A stretch of 64,000 bases of DNA from Pedobacter sp. Leaf216 (lineage in GTDB: Bacteria > Bacteroidota > Bacteroidia > Sphingobacteriales > Sphingobacteriaceae): the NCBI RefSeq assembly GCF_001421515.1, contig NZ_LMKM01000034.1, positions 1 through 64,000 of the forward strand. The letters run 5' to 3'. This document shows, piece after piece, positions 1 through 8,510 of the stretch; position 1 is the stretch's first letter, and every line of letters starts with the position of its first letter. The notes beneath the pieces were generated by a model. The model had not been told where the DNA came from. It ran no database searches and saw only the letters and a list, made by a program, of their open reading frames with translations. A program made the position numbers and the translations under genes.

Positions 1-98
1 CGCAGTCACCCACGACACCCTTGTCTCGAGCTAACACTTCCTACTGCTAAGCGTGTTCGGGACTTGAACCCTATAGTCGATTGCCATGCCCGGCGCAC
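1..98 (-). mobile_element. group II intron, 5' end (partial, runs off window)
   Basis: Read on the minus strand, the sequence begins GTGCGCC at base 98 and continues with segments typical of domain I of bacterial group II introns of the chloroplast-like/B type: GGGTTCAAGTCCCGAAC (77-57), a GCAGTAG..AAG..GTTAGCTC stretch, and AAGGGTGTCGTGGGTGACTG (about 22-3). The order and spacing match the usual 5' portion of these ribozymes. The rest, including any reverse transcriptase/maturase ORF, lies left of the window. The 5' exon would be the minus strand from base 99 rightward. The T-loop-like GTTCAAG could suggest a tRNA, but no acceptor or anticodon arm fits. Identification is from memory of the conserved 5' sequence, not from a covariance search. 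Confidence 0.8.
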
Positions 99-461
99 GA
101 AATAATAAAGGCCATTTACCCTTTCGGGATTAAGGACTTTAAGAAACCATAATCAAAACCTTAACAAACTTAACTTCTTAATGGTTAAAATGATCCAGGG
201 GGTTAAGATTAAGAATCAACGATAATTTGCCTGAACTAAATTACCTGTATTTTAATCCTTTTCAGCTATAAATTAACCTACTCTGTAACTTAGCTGTTAA
301 AACTTGTTAAAATCATAAAATGAATAATCAACTAACTGTTTAATTGATTAATTTCCAACAATATTTATCAAATCGGCCGGAAATTAACTTGCGCTTCATC
401 AGGTGGCGTAGCTAAAACTGAACAGATATATTTAATTATTATTAACCTCTAACCAATACAA
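99..461. other. gene-free stretch between group II intron and propeller gene
   Basis: This 363-base AT-rich stretch has no ORF that I can support. Next to the intron boundary is a small CCC-TTTC-GGG hairpin at about 120-129. The right part should hold the promoter of the gene at 462, but I see no clean TAnnTTTG element there. On the minus strand this stretch is the 5' exon side of the group II intron, so intron-binding sites would lie just right of base 98. Confidence 0.5.
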
Positions 462-1718
462 ATGAAAACGCGCATGCTCTTTTTAGCGTATTTATTTTTC
501 TGTACTGCAGCATGGGCTCAGCAAGGAAAGATAGATAGCACTGAAATGCTCACCCTACGTATCGATCCACAAACTGCCCATGGCGCAGCTGTTTCGCAGA
601 TTTTTAGTGAAGTAGAATTTATTCCGCTTGAAACCACCAAAGAAAGTCTTTTTGGTAGTATCAGCCAGTTGAAAATTATGGAAGATAACTACGTGATATA
701 TGATTATGATACTAAGGCCATACTAATTTTTGGAAAAGACGGGAAATACAGAGCAAAAATCAATGCAAGCAATATAGAACAGGATAAAAATGAAAAAAAC
801 AAGTCAGAGTTTTATGGTTTCATTCCTGAGCAAGAAAACAACACCAGCTACATCGTCGTATATGCAGGCGTTCGCATTTTTTATTTTGATTTAAAGGGGA
901 AACTGGTCAAAAAAATAATGGAAAAGGATTATGTAAACCGCCATTCCAGCCGCGATTTAAAGTTTGCAAGTAATGGAACCATTGTTCGGCCTGATTATTT
1001 ACAAAAACAAGGCAAAGACAGTACTTTTTATGAATTGGGTTTCATTAATAAGAACAAAGATTCTGTAGGCTATTTCCCTTACAGTTCTAAAAGATATGAT
1101 AATGATGAATTTTGGAGCTCTGGTTCGCGCTATTCTCAAACCGCACCAGATGAGATACTTTATTTAAACTATTATTCGTACGACATCTATAAAGCAAGGC
1201 CTTCAAAACTTTCGCTTGCCTACCACATTATATTTCCCGCAGCTAATTCCTTACCGAGAGACTTTAACAGCAATCCGGTTTATGTAAAAAAACGCGGAGA
1301 ATTTTTCAAAAATAATCCAAAGGTTTTTTATGGTTTAAGTAACACTTTTCTGGTTGGCAACAACCTGTATTTCAAAATGCACAACTTCGGCTGGGATAGG
1401 ACAATGAAAAAGGCATTGATTTATAACCTGAAAACCAGCGAACTAACATCTATACAAGATTTGGAACCCGATGCCCTTTCTTCTTTTTTGCCAGTAACAG
1501 ATGCGAGCGGCAGTTTTTATGATTTTATGAATAAAGGCTTCCAGTTATATGAAAATGGGTATTTCTATACAAATTATTCTTCTTTGGCCATGTTTGCATT
1601 TAAAGAACAAAGTGAAGGTAAAACAAACAAATATCCACCCGCTTTAGAAGCATATTTTAAAACCCAGAATAAAAAGAGTAATCCTGTGCTTATCAAACTT
1701 AAACCTAAATTAGACTAA
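462..1718 (+). CDS. 6-bladed beta-propeller exported protein
   Basis: This is an exported protein of 418 residues with a signal peptide cleaved near AWAQQ (residue 20). The mature part has the repeated pattern of the Bacteroidota '6-bladed beta-propeller' family (DUF5128/DUF4934-like): an N-terminal FSEVEFIPLETT segment, then ISQLKIMEDNYVIYD and ILIFGKDGKY blade strands. No catalytic residues can be named. It lies 10 bases upstream of an outer-membrane barrel gene on the same strand, so the two are probably co-transcribed and the propeller may work at the envelope with it. Family assignment rests on the blade motifs. A specific ligand or enzymatic role is not visible. Confidence 0.7.
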   Translation: MKTRMLFLAYLFFCTAAWAQQGKIDSTEMLTLRIDPQTAHGAAVSQIFSEVEFIPLETTKESLFGSISQLKIMEDNYVIYDYDTKAILIFGKDGKYRAKINASNIEQDKNEKNKSEFYGFIPEQENNTSYIVVYAGVRIFYFDLKGKLVKKIMEKDYVNRHSSRDLKFASNGTIVRPDYLQKQGKDSTFYELGFINKNKDSVGYFPYSSKRYDNDEFWSSGSRYSQTAPDEILYLNYYSYDIYKARPSKLSLAYHIIFPAANSLPRDFNSNPVYVKKRGEFFKNNPKVFYGLSNTFLVGNNLYFKMHNFGWDRTMKKALIYNLKTSELTSIQDLEPDALSSFLPVTDASGSFYDFMNKGFQLYENGYFYTNYSSLAMFAFKEQSEGKTNKYPPALEAYFKTQNKKSNPVLIKLKPKLD

Positions 1719-1728
1719 CCATCCCTAA

Positions 1729-4554
1729 ATGTACCATCTTAAACGCCTCCTCATTGTATCTTTATGTTTATTCAGCTTTTACAGTACAAAAGCCCAACAG
1801 GCAAATCCAACCCAGATTGGAGCTGTAAAAGGAGTAATTAGAGATACCACACACAACTACAATTTAAAATCGGCAACAGTATCGTTGTTTAAAGGCGATA
1901 GCACCTTAATCAGCTATCAGTTAAGCAATAATTATGGTGAATTTAGCTTCAAAAATTTACCGCTTAATGCTAAAATGTATGTAGAAATCAGTCATGTAGG
2001 TTACCAATTATTACGGAAAAATTTCACCATTGTTGATGAGAAAAATGCCCTTGATTTAAAAACATTGATTATCTCCATAAAAGACAACAATTTACAGGAT
2101 GTGGAAATTAGGGTAGCACCTATTACCATGAATGGCGATACCCTCGAATTTAATGCTGCTGCTTTTAAATTGGATACAAATGCTGTTGTGGAAGATCTTT
2201 TGCGTAAAATACCCAATGTAACCTTGTGGGGCGATGGACAGATTACCGTGAATGGCCGCGAGGTAAAAAGTTTGCTCGTAAACGGAAAACAGTTTTTTGG
2301 TGGCGATTTTAAAATTGCTACACAGAACATAGCTAAAAATGCTTTAGACAAAGTTCAGGTATATCGTGAAAGAAATGAGAAAAACCCACTCGATAGCACG
2401 CTGACGGTAAATTTAAAACTTAAGAAGGGCAAGGATATTGGTTTTTTTGGCAAAATTGGTGCTGGTTATGGTACCACCAAAAAATACGAGGTTGATGCGA
2501 GTGTAAACATGTTTTCGCCCAAGATGCAGCTTGGGATTATCGGCGCGAGCAACAACATTAACAAAACAGCCAACAACGTTAGAACTTTAACCGCCAATAG
2601 TACATTTAAAGGTTTAAATACGAATGTAGAATATCAGCCTGATTTTAGGCAATCGGGTATTAACCAACCCAATATAGGTGGCGTAACTTTTACCTACAAC
2701 TTTGTAGAAAAACCTGAGTATAATAAAAAAAGCACCATAAACGCCAATTATTTTATACAAAACAGAAACAACGAAAGTTTATCTGATGCGCAAACCACCA
2801 CCTCAATCAATGCTACTGAAAAAATATTCGATACAAACACCTCTACAGGCAATTCTGCATCAACAAATCAAAACTTTGATTCGAATTTCGAATATGCGAA
2901 CGAAAACCACAGGTTTAACATTAGGCCGTCAATGTCTGTAAATAATGGTACGTCAAACAATGATACACAAAGAAGTGCTTACAATGGTCAGAATGTGCTT
3001 ACCAGTACAAATAATAGTAAGGCACAAAATGACTTTAACAACAAAGGGTTTAATCTTGCCATAAGTTATGGTTTATCTCCCAATTATATTACCAGAAAAG
3101 AGCATCGTTTTAATGGCCTAAATGCGAATTATCAATTGTCGGTAAATGATAATGATAACCAAAGGTCTAATTTAACCTCTTTTAGATCGTTTGTAGACCC
3201 CGCGTCCAATACGGATTTCGATAGAAGGTATGACACTCAGCGAAAATCCATCAATCAAAACCTGTCATTGGAAATTCCCAATTTAAAATCGCTTTTATTC
3301 GGTTATAAAAATCTTGCTGACTTCGATTTATCACTATCCAACAATTTAGCGCTTAAGCACAATACCGACCACAACCAGGTGGAAGATTTAAAAGGAGGGA
3401 TTTATGCAACCAATAGTTATTTAAGTAATCATACCAAAACAAATTTGGTTGATGAAACGCCAGGCATCACTTTAAGCAAATCTTTCAGAAAAAGTTTATC
3501 GAACCGGTATGATAAAAATCTACAGATTCAGGTTTCGGCAAAACACCGCTTTATTATTCAGGATAATCAATCTGATAAGGCACAGCAAAACATCAACCGC
3601 GCGTACAACAGCTTTGTGCCTGAAATCAATATCACTTCAAGCAATTACCAATATGGCGAATTTTACAGGTCGATTACCTTGACTTATCAAACCAATATTA
3701 TTATACCCTCTTTACAGCAACTGGCTCCTTTAATTGATAGTACTAATGTGTATAACTTACAAATAGGCAATATTAAGCTTAGGGAATCAAAAGACAGATC
3801 TATTAACTTAAATGTGAATCATTCTGATCAAAAAAGCAAAAACACCTTAAATTATAACTTTAATGTATCTGCAGGTATTATAAATGATGGAATAGTAGAT
3901 AGTATTTTTATTGATAACCAAAACAAGCGAACCATTTATTTAACCAATGCCAATGGCAATAAATACTTTAACTCCAGTGGTTATTTAAGGAAAACATTTA
4001 AATTAAAAACCTCAGAACTGCAACTAAGCATAAACGGTGGATTGAATATTGCAAAGAGTGCCAGTTACCTCAATGATGTATTTAGTTTTTCGAATACTTT
4101 AAATACCAATGCAAAACTAAGTTTAAACTATACTTATAAAGATAAATTTGCCACAGAGGTAGGCCAGGGATTTGATACTTATAGATCGGAACAGGAAGCT
4201 TTTAATACAAAATACAGTGGAATAAATTTAACCAGTTCATTAAGCTCAATTTATAACATTACCAAAAAATTTACCTTAAGCAGCAACATCAGCTTTAATT
4301 CCAGCAAATCGAACAGTGCTGCAAATATTAATTTCGCCATATGGAATGCAAGCGCAACATACCGCTTTTTAAAGGGAAACAACGCAGAGTTTAAATTCTC
4401 GGCCATGGATCTGCTCCATCAAAACACTAATATTATTAACTATGGTGGCGTTAACAGTTTTACAGTAGGCACACAAAATGTGTTACAGCAATACTTTATG
4501 ACAACGTTTTCCTATTACCCAAGACAATTTGGCAAAAAAACTGTGAAGAAATAA
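1729..4554 (+). CDS. TonB-receptor-like outer-membrane beta-barrel protein
   Basis: This is a 941-residue outer-membrane protein. It has a signal peptide (cleavage near STKAQQ, residue 23), a carboxypeptidase-regulatory-like domain at about residues 33-120 (GVIRDTTHNYNLKSATVSL), a plug-like segment at about 145-215 (LRKIPNVTLWGDGQITVNG, then LLVNGKQFFGGD), and a long Asn/Ser-rich beta-barrel to the C-terminus (outer membrane barrel family 3 type). It resembles the Bacteroidota receptors that lack a canonical TonB box. It follows the propeller gene by 10 bases. The last codons are also part of a perfect hairpin shared with the converging gene at 4572. The substrate is unknown, and it is not next to a SusD gene. 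Confidence 0.75.
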   Translation: MYHLKRLLIVSLCLFSFYSTKAQQANPTQIGAVKGVIRDTTHNYNLKSATVSLFKGDSTLISYQLSNNYGEFSFKNLPLNAKMYVEISHVGYQLLRKNFTIVDEKNALDLKTLIISIKDNNLQDVEIRVAPITMNGDTLEFNAAAFKLDTNAVVEDLLRKIPNVTLWGDGQITVNGREVKSLLVNGKQFFGGDFKIATQNIAKNALDKVQVYRERNEKNPLDSTLTVNLKLKKGKDIGFFGKIGAGYGTTKKYEVDASVNMFSPKMQLGIIGASNNINKTANNVRTLTANSTFKGLNTNVEYQPDFRQSGINQPNIGGVTFTYNFVEKPEYNKKSTINANYFIQNRNNESLSDAQTTTSINATEKIFDTNTSTGNSASTNQNFDSNFEYANENHRFNIRPSMSVNNGTSNNDTQRSAYNGQNVLTSTNNSKAQNDFNNKGFNLAISYGLSPNYITRKEHRFNGLNANYQLSVNDNDNQRSNLTSFRSFVDPASNTDFDRRYDTQRKSINQNLSLEIPNLKSLLFGYKNLADFDLSLSNNLALKHNTDHNQVEDLKGGIYATNSYLSNHTKTNLVDETPGITLSKSFRKSLSNRYDKNLQIQVSAKHRFIIQDNQSDKAQQNINRAYNSFVPEINITSSNYQYGEFYRSITLTYQTNIIIPSLQQLAPLIDSTNVYNLQIGNIKLRESKDRSINLNVNHSDQKSKNTLNYNFNVSAGIINDGIVDSIFIDNQNKRTIYLTNANGNKYFNSSGYLRKTFKLKTSELQLSINGGLNIAKSASYLNDVFSFSNTLNTNAKLSLNYTYKDKFATEVGQGFDTYRSEQEAFNTKYSGINLTSSLSSIYNITKKFTLSSNISFNSSKSNSAANINFAIWNASATYRFLKGNNAEFKFSAMDLLHQNTNIINYGGVNSFTVGTQNVLQQYFMTTFSYYPRQFGKKTVKK

Positions 4555-4581
4555 GATGATTAAACATCATCTTATTTCTTC
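4545..4581. terminator. bidirectional terminator built from both stop-codon regions
   Basis: A perfect 16-bp stem (4545-4560 with 4566-4581) closes a 5-base loop TAAAC. It contains the last codons and stop of the barrel gene on the plus strand and of the amidohydrolase on the minus strand; both proteins end Lys-Lys-stop, encoded by the same GAAGAAATAA. The stem is AT-rich and its tail is only moderately T-rich on either side, so termination is inferred from position and symmetry. Confidence 0.6.
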
Positions 4582-5876
4582 ATTGTCATATAATCTAAAG
4601 TGAGGTTAGAAAGCAATTTAACACCCAACACAAAGCCGCTTTCATCAAGGTAAAAATCAGGAGTATGGTGAGATGGCGCTTTTAATGGATCTTTACCTTT
4701 TGGCATTCCACCAAGAAACACAAACAAGCCAGGGACTTTTTCCTGAAAGAAAGAAAAATCTTCAGCGCCGGTAACTGGTGGTTTTAATTTTACATGATCT
4801 TTGCCTGCTGTTGCTTGCATACTAGGCAGCATTTTTTCGGTAAGGGCAATATGATTAAAAGTAACCGGATAATGGTTGCTGTAAGGAATTTTTACTTCGG
4901 CGGTAGCACCACCAGCTTCGGCAGTTTTGGTTACTATGGTTTTAATCCTCTCGATAAACATAGCCTCATCTTCTTTGCTAAAGTTACGAACCGTACCCAG
5001 CATTTCTACTTTTTCGGGAATGATGTTCGATCGTACACCGCCATTGATAGCCCCAATAGTAACTACACCGGGATTCTCGGTCACGTTTAAATTTCTGCTC
5101 ACAATGGTTTGCAGGTTATTAATAATCTGAGCCGAAACCACAACCGGATCGATACTGCTCCATGGGTAAGCGCCATGTGCCTGTCGGCCGGTAACCGTAA
5201 TCTTCATGTCGTTAACAGCGGCCATTGTGCCACCCGGGCGGTAAGTAACTTCGCCAACCTCGGTTTGAGAATTGATATGCAAACCAAATATCACATCTAC
5301 TTTAGGGTTTTCTAACACCCCCTCCTTAATCATTAAAGCTGCTCCACCTTCATCTCCTGCTGGCACACCCTCTTCGGCAGGCTGGAAAATAAATTTCACC
5401 GTACCTTGTATATCTTTTTGCATGGAAGCCAGCACTTCTGCCACCCCCATTAAAATGGCCACGTGGCTATCATGTCCACAGGCGTGCATAACTCCAACCT
5501 CCTGTCCGTTATATTGCGTTTTTACTTTCGAAGCAAACGGCACATCCACCCTTTCAGTTACCGGCAAGCCATCCATATCGGCACGTAAAGCCACCACCGG
5601 GCCAGGTTTTCCTCCCTTTAAAATACCCACCACACCAGTTTTTGCCACTCCAGTTGAAACTTTAATCCCTAAAGATTCGAGATGTTTTGCAATTATGCCC
5701 GCAGTTCTTACCTCTGTATTGCCCAATTCAGGGTGTTCATGAAAATCGCGGCGCCAGGTAATTACTTTTTGTTCAATGGCATCAGCTTTTTTCGAGACCA
5801 ATGGCCTCAAATCTGATTTTTGTGCAAAAGAATTTAATGTTAATAAGGAAATGCTGAGCAGGTATATTTTCTTCAT
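4572..5876 (-). CDS. exported M20-family amidohydrolase (N-acyl amino acid/peptidase type)
   Basis: A metal-dependent amidohydrolase of the M20D/IAA-amino-acid hydrolase group, 434 residues, that would release amino acids from N-acyl conjugates. A signal peptide (MKKIYLLSISLLTLNSFAQ) places it in the periplasm or outside the cell. Visible family motifs are RRDFHEHPELGNTE near residue 43, the metal-site MHACGHDSH near 130, FQPAEEG near 167 with the catalytic Glu, GLHIN near 198, and GAEDFSFF near 370. The lid domain lies between about 210 and 325. Length is normal for the family. It is monocistronic and converges on the barrel gene. The exact acyl substrate cannot be read from sequence. Confidence 0.88.
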   Translation of the reverse strand: MKKIYLLSISLLTLNSFAQKSDLRPLVSKKADAIEQKVITWRRDFHEHPELGNTEVRTAGIIAKHLESLGIKVSTGVAKTGVVGILKGGKPGPVVALRADMDGLPVTERVDVPFASKVKTQYNGQEVGVMHACGHDSHVAILMGVAEVLASMQKDIQGTVKFIFQPAEEGVPAGDEGGAALMIKEGVLENPKVDVIFGLHINSQTEVGEVTYRPGGTMAAVNDMKITVTGRQAHGAYPWSSIDPVVVSAQIINNLQTIVSRNLNVTENPGVVTIGAINGGVRSNIIPEKVEMLGTVRNFSKEDEAMFIERIKTIVTKTAEAGGATAEVKIPYSNHYPVTFNHIALTEKMLPSMQATAGKDHVKLKPPVTGAEDFSFFQEKVPGLFVFLGGMPKGKDPLKAPSHHTPDFYLDESGFVLGVKLLSNLTLDYMTMKK

Positions 5877-6021
5877 AAATAGTTGTTTAGTTTAGGTGCT
5901 CTAATCTAAACAATTTTAAGGAGAGATGGAATTGTTTGATACAATGCAATAGTGATTTTCTGATTTGTCAAGTTTAACAACCATTATGCCATTAAAGTTC
6001 AAAATCTCCTTAAAGGCAGCA

Positions 6022-6528
6022 TTAAAACATCCCTTTCAACTTATTTATAATGCCACCTTCACCAGTTTCATTTGGCTGCTGTGCTTGCTTGCCCCCATTA
6101 AACATACCAATTACATCACTCACATCAAATTTGCCATCATTACCCCCTAAACTACCCAATACATCTTTAATATTGAAAGAACTATCGTTCGGATCATTCG
6201 TTTTTTGTGTAAACTTGGCAATCAACCCCGGGATAATACTTGCAGCCAAAGATTTTGCCGTATCGACATTAATACCCAATCCACTAAGTTTATCCATAAA
6301 ACTACCCGAAGCCTGTGCGGCAACCTGAGTACCCTCTGCTTTATTTCCATTAAAAATATCGGTTAGAGCACCAATATTACCTGAGGATACCTGGTTTTTA
6401 AGCGTATCGAAAATAGAACCCGAAGCTGCTTGAATTACTGCTTCATTATGCTCATTCGGAATAGCAGCATTGTTTACAACACTTTCCTGTACGTTTTCGC
6501 GCACCATTTCATTTAAATTTTCTATCAT
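6022..6528 (-). CDS. DUF937-like small protein
   Basis: I call 168 residues from MIENLNEMV. An in-frame upstream ATG at 6606 would add a 26-residue hydrophobic leader (VLLITIIVLTINLIT), but homologs of this type normally begin with the MxxNL..MV helix, so the shorter start is preferred. The protein is rich in Gly, Ala and Asn. It has repeated helical segments (IFDTLKNQVSSGNIGALTDI, FMDKLSGLGINVDTAKSL) and a C-terminal INKLKGMF, as in DUF937/YidB-type proteins of unknown role. It is divergent from pgi. No catalytic motif is seen. Confidence 0.55.
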   Translation of the reverse strand: MIENLNEMVRENVQESVVNNAAIPNEHNEAVIQAASGSIFDTLKNQVSSGNIGALTDIFNGNKAEGTQVAAQASGSFMDKLSGLGINVDTAKSLAASIIPGLIAKFTQKTNDPNDSSFNIKDVLGSLGGNDGKFDVSDVIGMFNGGKQAQQPNETGEGGIINKLKGMF

Positions 6529-6686
6529 GGTAATTAAGTTAATGGTTAAAACAATAATGGTTATTAACAGCACCTTTCTATTAAAGTTAAGGCGTTTATT
6601 CGACATTAAAAATTCTTAATGATTTTGAACATTAAAAAGACCGTTTTAAATTTTTGCTTTATTACTTTTACAAAAAAACAAAGATT

Positions 6687-8336
6687 ATGTTACCTAAAGT
6701 AAATTTTACAGAAACTGAGGCTTACAAGTATTTAGCCGATCATTTTATAGATATTAATCAAAAAAGCATTAAAGATCTATTTGCTGAAGATGCAGATCGC
6801 TTTAATAAGTTTTCAGTTTTTTTTGAGGATATTTTATTGGATTACAGTAAAAACCACATTAGCGACGAAACATTGGCTTTGCTGATTCAGTTGGCACGGG
6901 AGTGTAAATTGGATGAAGCCATAAAATCGATGTACAATGGCGATAAAATTAACGAAACAGAAGATCGTTCGGTACTCCACATCGCTTTACGTAACCTAAG
7001 CAATACGCCAATTTTGGTTGATGGCAAGGATGTAATGCCTGAAGTTAACGCAGTATTGGCTAAAATGGAAAAATTTAGCAACAGCATTATCAGTGGTGAT
7101 TGGAAGGGCTACACAGGCAAAGCCATTACTGATGTGGTAAATATTGGTATCGGTGGCTCAGATTTAGGTCCGGTTATGGTTACCGAAGCCCTTAAACATT
7201 ATAAAAATCACTTAAATATTCATTTCGTTTCCAATATTGATGGCACACACATCGCCGAAACATTGGCCGGTTTAAATGCTGAAACTACCCTCTTTTTGGT
7301 GGCTTCTAAAACATTTACCACACAAGAAACCATGACAAACGCACACTCTGCACGTTCATGGTTTTTAGATAAAGGTGGGAAAGAAGGCGATATTGCCAAA
7401 CACTTTGCTGCGCTATCTACAAATGCCAAAGATGTTTCTGCTTTTGGGATCGATACCGAAAATATGTTTGAGTTTTGGGATTGGGTTGGTGGCCGTTATT
7501 CGTTATGGAGTGCTATTGGTTTATCTATCTCATTAAGTATCGGTTTTGACAATTTTAAACAATTATTGGCTGGTGCACACGCAACCGATAACCACTTTAA
7601 AACAGCTGAATTTGAAAGCAACCTCCCTGTAATTTTAGGTTTATTAGGTGTTTGGTACATTAATTTCTATAATGCAGAAACGCAGGTAATTTTACCTTAC
7701 GATCAATACATGCACCGGTTTGCAGCATATTTTCAGCAAGGCGATATGGAAAGTAATGGTAAACATGTGGATAGAAACGGCAATGAAGTTGATTACGAAA
7801 CAGGCCCTATCATCTGGGGAGAACCTGGTACAAATGGCCAGCATGCTTTTTACCAGTTAATTCACCAGGGAACAAGAATTATTCCTGCAGATTTTATTGC
7901 ACCGGCGCAAAGTTTAAATCCTCTTGGCGATCATCATCCAATTTTACTTTCCAATTTTTTTGCACAAACAGAAGCTTTAATGAATGGAAAAACTGAAGAA
8001 GAAGTAACGGGAGAGTTGAAAAAAGAAGGCAAATCGGATGCTGAAATTGCAAAAATTGCTCCTTTTAAAGTATTTGAAGGAAACCGCCCGACAAATTCAA
8101 TTTTACTTAAAAAAGTAACTCCATATACGTTGGGTAGCTTAGTTGCCATGTATGAGCATAAAATCTTTGTACAAGGCGTAATCTGGAATATTTTCAGCTT
8201 CGACCAGTGGGGAGTTGAGCTAGGCAAGCAATTGGCCAAAAAGATTCTTCCTGAATTAGCAGGTAGCGAACAAATTTCGAGTCACGATAGCTCCACAAAT
8301 GGTTTAATTAACCAATATAAGGCCTGGAGATCATAA
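6687..8336 (+). CDS. pgi: glucose-6-phosphate isomerase
   Basis: This cytoplasmic enzyme of glycolysis and gluconeogenesis interconverts glucose-6-phosphate and fructose-6-phosphate. It has 549 residues, the normal length. Both family signatures are present: DWVGGRYSLWSAIGL in the middle, and IWNIFSFDQWGVELGKQ near the C-terminus. The SIS-domain phosphate-binding stretch IGIGGSDLGPVM and the catalytic ESNGK segment are also visible. The start MLPKVNF is chosen over an ATG 33 bases upstream because it matches the family N-terminus. A TACTTTTA element at 6663-6670 may be a weak -7 box. The gene ends in a clear intrinsic terminator and appears monocistronic. Confidence 0.95.
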   Translation: MLPKVNFTETEAYKYLADHFIDINQKSIKDLFAEDADRFNKFSVFFEDILLDYSKNHISDETLALLIQLARECKLDEAIKSMYNGDKINETEDRSVLHIALRNLSNTPILVDGKDVMPEVNAVLAKMEKFSNSIISGDWKGYTGKAITDVVNIGIGGSDLGPVMVTEALKHYKNHLNIHFVSNIDGTHIAETLAGLNAETTLFLVASKTFTTQETMTNAHSARSWFLDKGGKEGDIAKHFAALSTNAKDVSAFGIDTENMFEFWDWVGGRYSLWSAIGLSISLSIGFDNFKQLLAGAHATDNHFKTAEFESNLPVILGLLGVWYINFYNAETQVILPYDQYMHRFAAYFQQGDMESNGKHVDRNGNEVDYETGPIIWGEPGTNGQHAFYQLIHQGTRIIPADFIAPAQSLNPLGDHHPILLSNFFAQTEALMNGKTEEEVTGELKKEGKSDAEIAKIAPFKVFEGNRPTNSILLKKVTPYTLGSLVAMYEHKIFVQGVIWNIFSFDQWGVELGKQLAKKILPELAGSEQISSHDSSTNGLINQYKAWRS

Positions 8337-8342
8337 ATCTTA

Positions 8343-8372
8343 AAAAAAAGCGAGTTAATACTCGCTTTTTTT
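8343..8372 (+). terminator. intrinsic terminator of pgi
   Basis: The stem AAAAAGCGAG / CTCGCTTTTT (8345-8354 with 8361-8370) has a 6-base loop TTAATA and runs into a T tract just after the pgi stop codon. Confidence 0.9.
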
Positions 8373-8510
8373 GTTTTATTCCATAATTTAGGCCTTCCTT
8401 ATTGTTATTTCACTTCATGTGAAAAAATCAAATTAACTATTTCAAGAAATAATCGCTCGCCTCAGCCTTTGATCATTTCGTATCATTAAAACAAAACCTA
8501 TTAAAACCTT

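Noticed and set aside
57..77. tRNA-like T-arm (GGGTTCAAGTCCC on the minus strand)
   Set aside because: No acceptor, D or anticodon arms fit around it; the segment matches group II intron domain I instead.
2001..2351. 116-codon minus-strand ORF within the barrel gene
   Set aside because: Antisense shadow of a clear coding region.
5272..5742. 156-codon plus-strand ORF antisense to the M20 gene
   Set aside because: The minus-strand frame has full M20 motifs; this frame has none.
6529..6606. N-terminal TM extension of the DUF937-like protein
   Set aside because: Family N-terminus begins at MIENLNEMV; the hydrophobic stretch is probably 5' UTR, though a membrane anchor cannot be excluded.
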